A stretch of DNA of 64,000 nucleotides. Origin: Pseudomonas cichorii (GTDB lineage: Bacteria; Pseudomonadota; Gammaproteobacteria; Pseudomonadales; Pseudomonadaceae). Of the stretch, positions 55,547 to 64,000 are shown one piece after another. The stretch covers positions 4,392,001 to 4,456,000 of the forward strand of contig NZ_CP074349.1 of the NCBI RefSeq assembly GCF_018343775.1, written 5' to 3'. The notes under the pieces were generated by a model, which made no database searches, was not told where the DNA came from, and saw only the letters and a list, made by a program, of their open reading frames with translations. Positions within the stretch are counted from its first letter, which is position 1, and each line of letters opens with the position of its first letter. The position numbers and the translations under genes were made by a program.

Positions 55547-56101
55547 TCACGGTTTTGAAGCGATCGCTTTCTCGATGGCCGCGATCAGATCAGGATCGTC
55601 CGGCTTGGTCATGCTGGAGAAACTGGCGACCACCTTGCCCTGGCGATCCACCACATATTTATAGAAGTTCCAGCGCGGCGCACTGCTCTGCTCGGCCAGC
55701 ACCTTGAACAGGTGCGTCGCATCGTCGCCTCTGACCGGCTGCGGCTCGGTCATGGTGAAGGTCACGCCGTAATTGACGTAACAGACCTTGGCGGTTTCCT
55801 CGCCGTCCCCGGACTCTTGCTTGAAGTCATTGGAGGGCACGCCAAGCACTTCCAGCCCCTGGGCCTTGTAGCGCTGGTTCAAGGCTTCGAGCCCCTTGAA
55901 CTGCGGGGCAAAACCGCAAAAGCTGGCAGTATTGACCACCACCAGAGGCTTACCGGCAAAACGCTCGCAGAGGTCGATATTTTCCTTGCTGCGCAGCTTC
56001 GGCAATTCGCCCTGCAGCAATGGCGGGCAATCGGCAGCCAATGCTGCGCCACTCATGGCGAGCAATAGAACAGGGACAGAAATCCAGCGTATTTTCATCA
56101 A
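55547..56101 (-). CDS. Exported glutathione peroxidase-family protein
   Basis: The 184-residue protein has a signal peptide (about 1-22, ending SGAALA) and a thioredoxin-like peroxidase domain. The catalytic cysteine is C62 ([20 protein letters not shown]), followed by [10 protein letters not shown] and the tryptophan block [13 protein letters not shown]. The usual glutamine after the GVP.N.F motif is altered to KQESGDGEE. The product should be periplasmic and probably uses thioredoxin-like reductants. It is last in the MFS-small protein-GPx run. The start is ATG 56101 or the next ATG at 56098. Confidence 0.92.
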   Translation of the reverse strand: MMKIRWISVPVLLLAMSGAALAADCPPLLQGELPKLRSKENIDLCERFAGKPLVVVNTASFCGFAPQFKGLEALNQRYKAQGLEVLGVPSNDFKQESGDGEETAKVCYVNYGVTFTMTEPQPVRGDDATHLFKVLAEQSSAPRWNFYKYVVDRQGKVVASFSSMTKPDDPDLIAAIEKAIASKP

Positions 56102-56155
56102 GGCATCCCTACATTATTGTCTGGCCACACACGCTACTCCTTGAAGCGTCTGCAC

Positions 56156-56278
56156 TCAACAGGCACCCAGCCCCAACTGCAAGGCCGCCAGCCCGACCTG
56201 TTGCCAGGCCCACCAGAGCAACCCCAGCACCACCACCCCGGCCAGGGCCGCAGCCAGAACAGGCCAGGACAGATTCAC
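56156..56278 (-). CDS. Small single-pass membrane protein (40 aa), translationally coupled
   Basis: GTG 56278 overlaps the stop of the MFS gene as GTGA and opens a 40-residue frame, starting MNLSWPVLAAALAGVVVLGL. It is almost entirely one hydrophobic helix with a Trp cluster (LLWWAWQQVG) and a C-terminal cysteine. It ends 54 bases before the glutathione peroxidase start. Overlap and hydrophobicity argue for a real gene; function is unknown. It could assist the transporter or the peroxidase. Confidence 0.6.
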   Translation of the reverse strand: MNLSWPVLAAALAGVVVLGLLWWAWQQVGLAALQLGLGAC

Positions 56279-57483
56279 GCCACACCACCCTGAGGCTGCA
56301 ACCGGGCCACCGGCCTCTCGCGCACGGGCCAGTTCAAGGCCGCCGCCATCAGGCTGAGCAGAATGGACACCTGCCAGATCAAATCGTAACTCCCGGTATG
56401 GTCATACACGAGCCCGCCCAGCCAGCCGCCGAGGAAGGAGCCCAACTGGTGGAACAGGAACACAATACCACCGAGCATCGACAGGTTGCGCACACCGAAC
56501 AGCGTCGCCACGGTGCCATTGGTCAGCGGCACCGTCGACAGCCACAGCAAGCCCATTGCTATGCCAAACAGATAGGCCGTCGTTTCACTCAGCGGGATCC
56601 ACAGGAACAGCGCGATCACCACCGCACGCAGCAGATAAAGCGTCGTCAGCAAGCGTGGCTTGGACATGCGTCCACCCAGCCAGCCTGCCGTGTAGGTCCC
56701 GAAAATATTGAACAGCCCGATCAAGGCCAGCACCGTGGTCCCGACCTTGGCAGGCAAATGTTGATCAACCAGATACGCAGGCAAGTGAATGCCGATAAAC
56801 ACGACCTGGAAACCACAGACGAAAAAACCCAGGGCCAGCAGCCAGAACCCTGAATGCGAACAGGCTTCACGTAATGCTTCACGCAGGGTCAGCTCACTGC
56901 CGACCGAAGCTGCCGGGCTATCCTTGAGCATGCTCACCAATGGCAGGATCAGCGCAACCATCACCCCCAGCACCAGCAAGGTGCTGGACCAACCCAGCCA
57001 GCCCAGCAGCCCCAGGGTTCCGGGCAGCATGGCGAACTGGCCGAAGGAACCCGCAGCACTGGCGATCCCCATGCCCATACTGCGTTTTTCGGGAGGCAAG
57101 GCGCGGCCGACAACACCCAGGATGACCGAGAAAGAGGTTCCGGACAGACCAATGCCGATCAGGATGCCGGCACTCAGGGAAAGGCTCGCAGGCGAATCGG
57201 CCATGCTCATGCAGATCAGGCCAGAGGCATAAAGCACACCGCCGATAAACACCACTTTCGCCGCACCGAAGCGATCCGCCAGGGCTCCGGCAAACGGCTG
57301 CGCCAGGCCCCACATGAGGTTCTGCAGGGCGATGGCAAAGGCAAAGACCTCGCGGCCCCAGCCAAAATCGGCACTCATGGGTGCCAGAAACAGCCCGAAG
57401 CCATGCCGGGTACCCAGGGACAGCGCGAGAATCAACGCACTGCCCAATAGAATCCAACCACTGGTACGCCAGACCGATGTCAT
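56275..57483 (-). CDS. Major facilitator superfamily transporter
   Basis: The 402-residue protein has twelve hydrophobic segments and the MFS loop motif GALADRFGAAKVVFIGG between helices 2 and 3. The N-terminal block GTRHGFGLFLAPMSADFGWGREVFAFAIALQNLMWG is typical of the oxalate/formate-antiporter-like and monocarboxylate-type MFS branch. ATG 57483 has GGGAG ten bases upstream; the 18 bases before it give only a TTG start. The substrate is unknown. First gene of the run with the 40-residue protein and the glutathione peroxidase. Confidence 0.88.
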   Translation of the reverse strand: MTSVWRTSGWILLGSALILALSLGTRHGFGLFLAPMSADFGWGREVFAFAIALQNLMWGLAQPFAGALADRFGAAKVVFIGGVLYASGLICMSMADSPASLSLSAGILIGIGLSGTSFSVILGVVGRALPPEKRSMGMGIASAAGSFGQFAMLPGTLGLLGWLGWSSTLLVLGVMVALILPLVSMLKDSPAASVGSELTLREALREACSHSGFWLLALGFFVCGFQVVFIGIHLPAYLVDQHLPAKVGTTVLALIGLFNIFGTYTAGWLGGRMSKPRLLTTLYLLRAVVIALFLWIPLSETTAYLFGIAMGLLWLSTVPLTNGTVATLFGVRNLSMLGGIVFLFHQLGSFLGGWLGGLVYDHTGSYDLIWQVSILLSLMAAALNWPVRERPVARLQPQGGVA

Positions 57484-57618
57484 TGTTTTTATGCTCCCCA
57501 AGGCTCGACGGACACTATTTACGTGGATATACCCGCAAATAATTACAGCGCGAAATTACGCCTCACGGGATGGTGGTGTCAATAGATTACAGGTGTCATC
57601 TTTTGCGAATGAATTCAA

Positions 57619-58356
57619 TCACGAAGACCCCAACACAACCGCCAGCAATACCACCACCTCCAGCAACTCCAGCACAGCGCCCGCTGTATCACCGGTCGTC
57701 CCGCCCAGCCGGCGCAGCATCAACTGGCGCAGCCAGAAGAAACCCGCAGTTGCAGCAAGCACCGCAATCAGCCCGGCCCAACCGCCCAGCAGCACACAAG
57801 CGCCCGCACTGATCAGCAAGACCCACTGCCCGGTGCGCTTTGGCAGATGATCGGCCAGCGCCTGCCCCAGACCGCCCGCCCGAACATAAGGCGTGCTGAG
57901 AAACAGCCCGAGCATGGCGTTGCGCCCGATCAGCGGAGCCAGCAACAGCGCGATGCTGTTGTGGCTTTCGATCAAAGCCAGAATGGCGGTGAACTTGAGC
58001 AACAGGACCAGCACCAACGTTACCACGGCAATAGGCCCGCTGCGTGGGTCCTTCATGATGGTCAGGGTTCGTTCACGGTCGCCAAAGCCGCCCAGCCAGG
58101 CATCGGCGCTGTCTGCCAGCCCATCCAGATGCAGACCGCCGCTCAGCAACACCCAGGCCGTCAGCAGCAGCGCCGCATGCAACATCAAGGGAGTGCCGTC
58201 GAGCACCGCATTCAGCCCCATCAACAGCACGCCGAACAGCACGCCGACCAATGGATAGAACAACAGCGAGCGCCCCAGCTCCTGAGGCTGCGGCATCCCC
58301 GACAGGCGAATCGGCAAGCTGCTGAGAAATTGCAGGGCGATCCAGAACGGCAGCAT
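57619..58356 (-). CDS. cobS: Adenosylcobinamide-GDP ribazoletransferase
   Basis: This membrane enzyme joins adenosylcobinamide-GDP to alpha-ribazole(-phosphate), closing the lower nucleotide loop of cobalamin. The 245-residue product has several membrane helices and the metal-binding signature GGLHLDGLADSADAWLGG (about residues 73-90), plus MKDPRSGPIAV. It starts one base after the cobC stop and is last in the cob operon. Confidence 0.95.
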   Translation of the reverse strand: MLPFWIALQFLSSLPIRLSGMPQPQELGRSLLFYPLVGVLFGVLLMGLNAVLDGTPLMLHAALLLTAWVLLSGGLHLDGLADSADAWLGGFGDRERTLTIMKDPRSGPIAVVTLVLVLLLKFTAILALIESHNSIALLLAPLIGRNAMLGLFLSTPYVRAGGLGQALADHLPKRTGQWVLLISAGACVLLGGWAGLIAVLAATAGFFWLRQLMLRRLGGTTGDTAGAVLELLEVVVLLAVVLGSS

Positions 58357-58357
58357 C

Positions 58358-58930
58358 TCAGTTCTCCGTCAACACGCCGCCAGCGGCGACCTTGATGGAC
58401 AGCAGCGCACCGTGACCGACCGTCACCTGCAACAACTGTTCGCGAGGCAAGCCTCGGGCCTTAGCCAGCAACAGGCGCATCACACCGCCGTGACTGACCA
58501 ACAACACTCGCTCGTTGGCATGGCGTTGCTGCAAGCCTTGCACAGCGCCCAATACTCGCTCGGAGAAGTCCGCCACCCGCTCGCCATTGGGCGGCGTGAA
58601 AGCGTAAGGATCTTCCCAGAACAACCCCAACCCTTCGGCGTCGGTTTCCATCAATTGCGCGGCGCTGTGCCCTTCCCAGTCGCCGAAGTGCAGCTCCTGC
58701 AAGCCGGGCTCGACATGCAGCGGCAGCGTCAGCTTTGCGGCCAGTTCTTCGGAGAAACGCGCGCAACGCTGCAAGGGCGAGGTGTAAATCCGGTCCCACG
58801 GCCCTGCTTGCGCCACTGCCTCGCGCATCTGCTCCCAGCCTGTTGCGGTCAGGGCATCGTCCAGACTGCCGCGCAGGCCACCGCCCAGTTCGGTTTCGCC
58901 ATGACGCAACAGATCCAGATGCAATGTCAT
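58358..58930 (-). CDS. cobC: Alpha-ribazole phosphatase (histidine phosphatase family)
   Basis: The 190-residue phosphoglycerate-mutase-type phosphatase has the catalytic start LLRHGETE (R9, H10), a second arginine in [15 protein letters not shown], and the distal histidine in [13 protein letters not shown]. It removes the 5'-phosphate from alpha-ribazole phosphate or adenosylcobalamin phosphate. It overlaps the cobT stop by four bases and abuts cobS, supporting this role over other phosphatases. Confidence 0.9.
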   Translation of the reverse strand: MTLHLDLLRHGETELGGGLRGSLDDALTATGWEQMREAVAQAGPWDRIYTSPLQRCARFSEELAAKLTLPLHVEPGLQELHFGDWEGHSAAQLMETDAEGLGLFWEDPYAFTPPNGERVADFSERVLGAVQGLQQRHANERVLLVSHGGVMRLLLAKARGLPREQLLQVTVGHGALLSIKVAAGGVLTEN

Positions 58931-59979
58931 GCCGGACGATCTGCCACTGCCGCTTCGGCGAACGTCGCCATCCCGTTGTGCAGTTCACAAGCCAGCCGCA
59001 CCAGCGGCACCGCCAAGGCGGCACCACTGCCCTCGCCCAGACGCAGGCCCAGGTCCAGCAAAGGCTCAGCCTGCAAGGCTTCCAGCAGATGACGATGCCC
59101 AGGCTCCGCGCCCCGATGGCCGAACAGCAGCCAGTCGCGGCAGGACGGGTTCAGACGCACAGCCACCAGCGCGGCAACACTGCAAATGAACCCATCCACC
59201 AGCACCGCGATGCCCTCCTGGGCACAGGCCAGATAAGCGCCCACCAGTGCAGCAATCTCGAAACCGCCCAGGCAGAACAGACTTTGCAACGGGTCACCCG
59301 CCTGCTCGGCATGCAAGGCCAGGGCACGCTCGATGACTTCGCTCTTGTGTCGCACACCGTCGGCGTTCAGACCGGTGCCGGGGCCGACCAGCAATTGCGC
59401 CGCGCACTCCAGCAACGAACAGGCGACCGCACTGGCTGCCGTGGTGTTGCCGATCCCCATCTCGCCGCCGATAAACAGTTCAGCGCCCGCCGCCTTGGCG
59501 CGCAGCACGCTGTCACGTCCGGCCTGCATGGCCGCCAGTCCTTGCTCGGCGGTCATGGCCGGGCGCTGAGTGAAGTCGGCGGTGCCTGCTCCGATGCGCA
59601 GATGACGCACACCGGGAAAATCCACTGGCGACACGGTGCCCAGATCGACCACATCCAGCTTCGCCGACAACTGCCGGGCCAGCACGCTGATCGCGGCGCC
59701 GCCATTGACGAAGTTATGCAGCATCTGCCCGGTCACTTCCTGCGGGTAAGCCGAGACGCCTTGGGCAACGACGCCATGATCGCCAGCAAAAATCGCGATC
59801 CACAGCTGATCGGCCTTGGGTTTGACGCGCCCCTGCAAACCTGCGAGCTGAACCGCCAGCCGCTCCAGTTGCGCCAGCGAACCGGCCGGTTTGGTCAGTT
59901 GCTGCTGACGGGCCAGAGCGGCTTCGCGCATCGGCACATCGATGGCCTGAGCGGGCTTGAGCCACCAGGAGTTACTCAT
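58927..59979 (-). CDS. cobT: Nicotinate-nucleotide-dimethylbenzimidazole phosphoribosyltransferase
   Basis: The enzyme makes alpha-ribazole-5'-phosphate from dimethylbenzimidazole and nicotinate mononucleotide. The 350-residue product has [18 protein letters not shown], the [21 protein letters not shown] block, [17 protein letters not shown] and, near the end, [15 protein letters not shown] with the catalytic glutamate. ATG 59979 overlaps the cobU stop (ATGA); an upstream extension to 60039 lies within cobU. Confidence 0.96.
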   Translation of the reverse strand: MSNSWWLKPAQAIDVPMREAALARQQQLTKPAGSLAQLERLAVQLAGLQGRVKPKADQLWIAIFAGDHGVVAQGVSAYPQEVTGQMLHNFVNGGAAISVLARQLSAKLDVVDLGTVSPVDFPGVRHLRIGAGTADFTQRPAMTAEQGLAAMQAGRDSVLRAKAAGAELFIGGEMGIGNTTAASAVACSLLECAAQLLVGPGTGLNADGVRHKSEVIERALALHAEQAGDPLQSLFCLGGFEIAALVGAYLACAQEGIAVLVDGFICSVAALVAVRLNPSCRDWLLFGHRGAEPGHRHLLEALQAEPLLDLGLRLGEGSGAALAVPLVRLACELHNGMATFAEAAVADRPA

Positions 59980-60497
59980 AATGCGGTTCCTTTCAAAGTC
60001 AGAGGCAAGCCGGCAACGGTCAGCACCACACGCTGACAACGCTCGGCAATGGCCTGATGCAACAGACCGGCTTCGTCGACATAGCGGCGGGTCAGCTCAC
60101 CCAGCGGCACGACGCCCAGCCCGGTTTCGTTACTGACAAAAATGATGTCGCCCGGCAGTTCGCACAGGCATTCCAGCAGCGCCTCGCGCTCCTGAGCCAG
60201 ACGCTCAGGGTCATCAAGCATCAGCAGGTTAGTCAGCCACAGCGTCATGCAATCCACTAGCAGGCAGTGCCCGATTGCAGCGTTTTCACGCAATACACGG
60301 GCCAGCTCTAGCGGCTCTTCAACCAGCCCCCAACTGTCAGGGCGACGCTGACGGTGACTGATCACGCGCTGATTCATCTCACCGTCCAGCGGCTGGCTGG
60401 TGGCGATATAAAGGACGCTCAGCCCCGACTCCGCCGCCAGCCTTTCAGCCAGGCGACTCTTGCCGGAGCGGGCACCGCCCAGGATCAATTGCAGCAT
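59976..60497 (-). CDS. cobU: Adenosylcobinamide kinase / adenosylcobinamide-phosphate guanylyltransferase
   Basis: The 173-residue bifunctional enzyme has the P-loop GGARSGKS at residues 7-14 and the candidate guanylylated histidine H48 in [12 protein letters not shown]. It phosphorylates adenosylcobinamide and then forms the GDP derivative used by CobS. Also called cobP. It starts two bases after the cobQ stop. Confidence 0.96.
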   Translation of the reverse strand: MLQLILGGARSGKSRLAERLAAESGLSVLYIATSQPLDGEMNQRVISHRQRRPDSWGLVEEPLELARVLRENAAIGHCLLVDCMTLWLTNLLMLDDPERLAQEREALLECLCELPGDIIFVSNETGLGVVPLGELTRRYVDEAGLLHQAIAERCQRVVLTVAGLPLTLKGTAL

Positions 60498-60498
60498 T

Positions 60499-61959
60499 TC
60501 ACTTCACCTCCAGGCCGCACAGCTCGCGCAACAGCGGGCCATCAAGGTGTTTTTCCACCAGGTCGGCCAGACGCTCGATATCCCGCTCCCGCAGCCCGTG
60601 ATAATCCACCTGCTGCACATCCTGCAAACCCGCCCAGCGCAACAGCGCGCTACACGCGGCAGGCGACTCGAACAGGCCATGCAGATACGTCCCGAAAATC
60701 TGCCCGTCAGCACTGCGCGCGCCGTCACTGCGCCCATCGTCCAGGCGTACGGCTGCATTTTCCAATGCAGCGCCGCGGGTGACACCCGCGTGGATTTCAT
60801 AGCCACAGACTTCGGCATCTTCCAGTGCCAGACGCCCGCGTACATTACGCAACTGTTTCTCGGCTTCCAGCACCGTGCTCATGTCCAGCAAGCCCAAACC
60901 GGGGCTGGAACCTGCCGCGCCCTCCAGGCCAAGGGGATCATGCAACTGCTGACCCAGCATCTGCAGGCCACCGCAAATCCCCAGCAGCTTGCCGCCATAG
61001 CGCAGATGCCGGTCAATGGCAGTATCCCAGCCGTTGGCGCGCAGGTAAGTCAGGTCACTGCGCACGCTTTTCGAGCCCGGCAGGATGATCAGATCGGCAG
61101 GCGGCACCGCCTGACCGGGGCCGATGAATTGCAGATTGACCTGCGGGTGCAGGCGCAGCGGATCGAAATCGGTGTGGTTGCTGATGCGCGGCAGCACCGG
61201 CACCACGACATTGAGCACCCGCTCGACCTTATCGGTCTGACGTCGATCCAGACCGTCTTCGGCCTCCAGATGCAGATCCATCACATACGGCAGCACACCC
61301 ACCACCGGCTTGCCGGTACGGGCTTCAAGCCAGTCCAGACCCGGTTGCAGCAGCGCGATGTCGCCACGAAAGCGGTTGATGACAAACCCTTTGACTCGCG
61401 CCTGCTCGCTGGGCGACAGCAACTCCAGCGTGCCGACCAGATGCGCGAACACGCCACCTCGATTGATATCGGCCACCAGCAGCACCGGGCAATCCACCGC
61501 TTCGGCAAACCCCATGTTGGCGATGTCGTTGGCGCGCAGATTGATCTCCGCAGGCGAACCGGCACCCTCGACCATGATCACGGGGTACGTCTCGCCCAGG
61601 CGCCGATGGGACTCCAGCACCGCCTGCATGGCGATTTCCTTGTAGCCGTGATACGCCACGGCATTCATGGTGGTCACAGCGCGGCCATGGATGATGACCT
61701 GAGCACCGGTATCGCTATTGGGCTTGAGCAGCACCGGATTCATGTCGGTATGGGGCTCCAGCCCGCAGGCCTGAGCCTGCACGGCCTGGGCCCGACCGAT
61801 TTCGCCGCCATCCGCTGTCACCGCACTGTTGAGCGCCATGTTCTGCGGCTTGAACGGCACCACCTTGACGCCCTGGCGGGTCAGCCAGCGGCATAGCGCG
61901 GTCACCAGCGTACTTTTGCCGGCATCGGACGTCGTGCCTTGCACCATCAACGTGGTCAT
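60499..61959 (-). CDS. cobQ: Cobyric acid synthase
   Basis: The 486-residue ATP- and glutamine-dependent enzyme amidates four side chains of adenosylcobyrinate diamide. The N-terminal dethiobiotin-synthetase-like domain starts [21 protein letters not shown] with a P-loop. The C-terminal class I-like glutaminase has the cysteine nucleophile in [13 protein letters not shown] and the histidine block [12 protein letters not shown] 61959 overlaps the cobD stop (ATGA); the frame open to 62022 is inside cobD. Confidence 0.97.
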   Translation of the reverse strand: MTTLMVQGTTSDAGKSTLVTALCRWLTRQGVKVVPFKPQNMALNSAVTADGGEIGRAQAVQAQACGLEPHTDMNPVLLKPNSDTGAQVIIHGRAVTTMNAVAYHGYKEIAMQAVLESHRRLGETYPVIMVEGAGSPAEINLRANDIANMGFAEAVDCPVLLVADINRGGVFAHLVGTLELLSPSEQARVKGFVINRFRGDIALLQPGLDWLEARTGKPVVGVLPYVMDLHLEAEDGLDRRQTDKVERVLNVVVPVLPRISNHTDFDPLRLHPQVNLQFIGPGQAVPPADLIILPGSKSVRSDLTYLRANGWDTAIDRHLRYGGKLLGICGGLQMLGQQLHDPLGLEGAAGSSPGLGLLDMSTVLEAEKQLRNVRGRLALEDAEVCGYEIHAGVTRGAALENAAVRLDDGRSDGARSADGQIFGTYLHGLFESPAACSALLRWAGLQDVQQVDYHGLRERDIERLADLVEKHLDGPLLRELCGLEVK

Positions 61960-62957
61960 GGGGTTTCCTTGCGGTATTTGAACAGTACATCTTCCAGACG
62001 CGACCAGTCGGCCTCTTCGCAAGGCAAGCCAAAGCGCAGGCTGCTGACCGCCCCCTGGCCCTCGAACAGACGCAGCAAGACTCCACGTCGAGCGCAGAAG
62101 TCATGCAGGGCCGGGGCCTGCTCGGTAACCACCCACTGAAACAGCGCGCAGCCGCCTTGGGGGGGCAGGCCGTGATTGCTCAGCAATGCCACCAGACGCT
62201 CACTGGCCTGATCGCAACGCTGGCGTTGACGGGCATGGCCTTCAAGGTCTGCAAGACACGCCTGACCCAGAATCCGTGTCGGCCCGCTGACCGCCCACGG
62301 GCCGATTTCTGCCGCCAGTGCCTTGAGCAGACCCGGCTCCGCCAGCACGAAGCCCAATCGCACGCCGGCCAGACCAAAGAACTTGCCGAACGAACGCAGC
62401 ACGATCAGGCCGACGCGCCCCGTCTCGGCCGCCAGACTCGTGTCCGGCGTGTTGTCCATGAAAGCCTCATCAACCACCAGCCAGCCGCCGCGCTCGGCCA
62501 GACGGGCGTGCCATTCCAGCAAGCGCTCCGTGGTCAGGTGCAGCCCCGTGGGATTGTTGGGGTTGACCACCACCAGCACGTCGAGGCTGTCCAGGAAGTA
62601 ATCCACTTCCTGTTCTTGCACTTCACGCACCAGAAATCCGCTTTTGCGCCATGCATGGGCGTGCTCTGCATAGCACGGCGACAGGACGCCGACGCGACAA
62701 GCGCTGCGCACGCGAGGCAAGGCCTGGATCGCGGCTTGCGAACCGGGCACCGGCAAGAGTTGAGGTACACCGTAATAGGCGCAGGCTGCGGCCTCCAGGC
62801 CATCGTCGGTTTCCGGCAGACGCGCCCAGGCCTGTGCAGAAATCTCCGGAATCGGCCACGCCCAGGGCGCAATGCCGGTGGACAGGTCCAGCCAGTCGGC
62901 ACGGTCGATGCCGTAATGCTGCGCTGCCGCCCGCAGGCGACCACCGTGCTCAAGCAT
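61956..62957 (-). CDS. cobD: Threonine-phosphate decarboxylase
   Basis: The 333-residue PLP enzyme of the HisC-like aminotransferase fold makes (R)-1-amino-2-propanol phosphate, the linker of cobalamin. It has [15 protein letters not shown], the [10 protein letters not shown] block, [10 protein letters not shown] and the PLP lysine in [16 protein letters not shown]. It overlaps the stop of cbiB by 8 bases at its start and cobQ at its end. In Pseudomonas papers it is often called cobC. Confidence 0.93.
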   Translation of the reverse strand: MLEHGGRLRAAAQHYGIDRADWLDLSTGIAPWAWPIPEISAQAWARLPETDDGLEAAACAYYGVPQLLPVPGSQAAIQALPRVRSACRVGVLSPCYAEHAHAWRKSGFLVREVQEQEVDYFLDSLDVLVVVNPNNPTGLHLTTERLLEWHARLAERGGWLVVDEAFMDNTPDTSLAAETGRVGLIVLRSFGKFFGLAGVRLGFVLAEPGLLKALAAEIGPWAVSGPTRILGQACLADLEGHARQRQRCDQASERLVALLSNHGLPPQGGCALFQWVVTEQAPALHDFCARRGVLLRLFEGQGAVSSLRFGLPCEEADWSRLEDVLFKYRKETP

Positions 62958-63858
62958 AGAACTCGGCCCCCACGCACAGGATCAGCAGCCACAGCCAGAC
63001 GCCTCTTTGCACCAGTTGCCAGCCACGATCGATGGCATCCGCATCGGCGGGCACGCCTTCGCCCAGTGGCGGGCGCTGATGCAGTTCGCCGTGATAGATC
63101 GCTGCGCCACCCAGCTCGACACCCAGAGCACCCGCACCGGCGGCCATGACGGGACCGGCATTGGGGCTGTCCCAGGTCGGCCCTTGAGTGCGCCAGCAAC
63201 GCAGAGCCAGGCGAGTCTTGCCCAGCAGCGCGTAGGTCAGGGCCACCAGGCGCGCAGGAATGTAGTTGAGCAGGTCGTCGATTTTCGCCGCCGCCCAGCC
63301 GAAGCGCTCGAAACGCTCGTTGCGATAACCCCACATGGCATCCAGCGTATTGCTCAGTCGATACAGCACCACGCCGGGCGCACCGGCCACCGCAAACCAG
63401 AACAGCGCGGCAAACACCGCATCGCTGCCGTTTTCCAGTACCGATTCAGTGGCTGCACGGGCGACTTCTGTCTCGTCCAGTTCGGTGGTCTGGCGGCTGA
63501 CCAGATAACCGACCCGCCGACGCGCCTCATCCAGATTGCCCGAACGCAGGGCCTGGGCAACCGGCTCCACATGCTCGCCCAGGCTGCGCAGCCCCAGCGC
63601 GCAATACAGCGCCAGAATCTCCACCAGCCAGCCGACATAGGGCAGCCAGCTGAGGATGGTTGCCAGCAGCGTCAAAGGCACCACAGCCAGAAACCAGGCC
63701 GTGACGCCATGACTGCGCCAGCCACGTCCGCCGGAATTGAAACGCTGTTCGATACGGTCAGCCAGACGACCGAACGCCACCAGCGGATGTGAGCGTTTCG
63801 GCTCGCCGAGCAACGCATCCAGCGCTACCCCGGCAACGCTCAACAGCGCCACACTCAT
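62950..63858 (-). CDS. cbiB: Adenosylcobinamide-phosphate synthase
   Basis: The 302-residue membrane enzyme attaches aminopropanol (phosphate) to adenosylcobyric acid. It has the N-terminal motif [54 protein letters not shown], and the C-terminal [13 protein letters not shown] block ([26 protein letters not shown]). ATG 63858 overlaps the bluB stop (ATGA). Called cobD in Pseudomonas nomenclature. Confidence 0.95.
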   Translation of the reverse strand: MSVALLSVAGVALDALLGEPKRSHPLVAFGRLADRIEQRFNSGGRGWRSHGVTAWFLAVVPLTLLATILSWLPYVGWLVEILALYCALGLRSLGEHVEPVAQALRSGNLDEARRRVGYLVSRQTTELDETEVARAATESVLENGSDAVFAALFWFAVAGAPGVVLYRLSNTLDAMWGYRNERFERFGWAAAKIDDLLNYIPARLVALTYALLGKTRLALRCWRTQGPTWDSPNAGPVMAAGAGALGVELGGAAIYHGELHQRPPLGEGVPADADAIDRGWQLVQRGVWLWLLILCVGAEFYA

Positions 63859-64000
63859 GGACTCACTCCCCATTGATTCTCATACAGCAATTCATTGAGT
63901 GGCCGCGCTTGCGCCCAGCCTTCCAGCACCAGCATCGGTGCCGGGTAAAATTCTTCTACCGGCCCCAGGCACAGAATCGCCAGGGGCTTTGCGCCTTCGG
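63855..64000 (-). CDS. bluB: 5,6-dimethylbenzimidazole synthase BluB, C-terminal part only
   Basis: The last 47 or so codons of a gene entering from the right edge read [20 protein letters not shown] ... [19 protein letters not shown] before TGA. This matches the end of BluB, the flavin-destroying enzyme that makes dimethylbenzimidazole with oxygen. It is placed directly upstream of cbiB with an ATGA overlap, consistent with an aerobic cobalamin operon. The rest lies outside the window. Confidence 0.88.
   Translation of the reverse strand, partial: EGAKPLAILCLGPVEEFYPAPMLVLEGWAQARPLNELLYENQWGVSP

Noticed and set aside
57484..57618. Cobalamin riboswitch for the cob operon
   Set aside because: This gap is downstream of cobS, the last gene of the operon. 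Any riboswitch would lie upstream of bluB or earlier genes, outside the window.
1..64000. CRISPR array, tRNA, rRNA, prophage or insertion sequence
   Set aside because: No regularly spaced repeats, cloverleaf-like sequence, rRNA blocks, integrase or transposase genes were seen; the only repeats are REP-type hairpins.

Overview
The window is ordinary chromosomal sequence from a Pseudomonas, most likely of the P. syringae or P. fluorescens type. Supporting features are the gyrA-serC-pheA-tyrA/aroA-cmk-rpsA-ihfB supraoperon, an EF-P with arginine at position 32 next to its rhamnosyltransferase EarP, the ohrR/ohr pair, a PvdS-type iron-starvation sigma factor, MupP, WbpL/WbpM homologues, a fused TyrA-AroA, and Pseudomonas-style REP hairpins. 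Coding density is high. I see no rRNA, tRNA, CRISPR array, prophage or insertion sequence. Species assignment is an inference from gene content only.

Layout. 1-10.8 kb: an aminopropyltransferase-like gene cut by the window edge, class II DAHP synthase, a YcaQ-type DNA glycosylase, a TauE/SafE exporter, the peroxide-sensing ohrR-ohr-esterase group, earP-efp, a membrane protein with a Gre-like elongation factor, and a hotdog thioesterase. 10.8-15.9 kb: an amino-acid permease, a DASS dicarboxylate transporter, a Fur-box-controlled sigma factor, a TetR regulator and a ComEA-like secreted HhH protein. 16-21 kb: what remains of the O-antigen position between ihfB and wbpM (WbpM, WbpL, one beta-CASP hydrolase and an AT-rich gap). 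21-32 kb: lapA-like, ihfB, rpsA, cmk, tyrA-aroA, pheA, serC and gyrA on the minus strand, with a 30-codon relic where hisC2 (hisHb) sits in other pseudomonads. 32-37 kb: methylthioadenosine salvage (mtnA, mtaD), then ubiG, mupP and yciK. 37-45 kb: two cyclic-di-GMP proteins, one translationally coupled to a haem-oxygenase-fold diiron protein, then an ABC exporter with a DsbA-like protein, and TrhO. 45-54 kb: bolA, a DUF2059 protein, fumC with a quinone-reductase-like gene, an EamA permease, a DTW protein, an acyl-carrier-like protein lacking the phosphopantetheine serine, rmuC, and a 0.9 kb stretch without a convincing gene. 54-57.5 kb: a FadL-type porin, and an MFS / 40-residue membrane protein / glutathione peroxidase operon. 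57.6-64 kb: a tightly overlapping late cobalamin operon (bluB-cbiB-cobD-cobQ-cobU-cobT-cobC-cobS) running off the right edge.

How genes work together. The DAHP synthase, SerC, PheA and TyrA-AroA serve aromatic amino acid and serine synthesis. EarP rhamnosylates EF-P Arg32. OhrR represses ohr and senses organic peroxides. MtaD and MtnA form a deamination-first methylthioadenosine salvage route. The cob genes assemble the nucleotide loop and the aminopropanol arm of cobalamin. I found no clear new system. The observations most worth checking are the hisC2 relic, the serine-less carrier protein, the cyclic-di-GMP/diiron gene pair, the orphan Fur-controlled sigma factor, and several unexplained inverted repeats.
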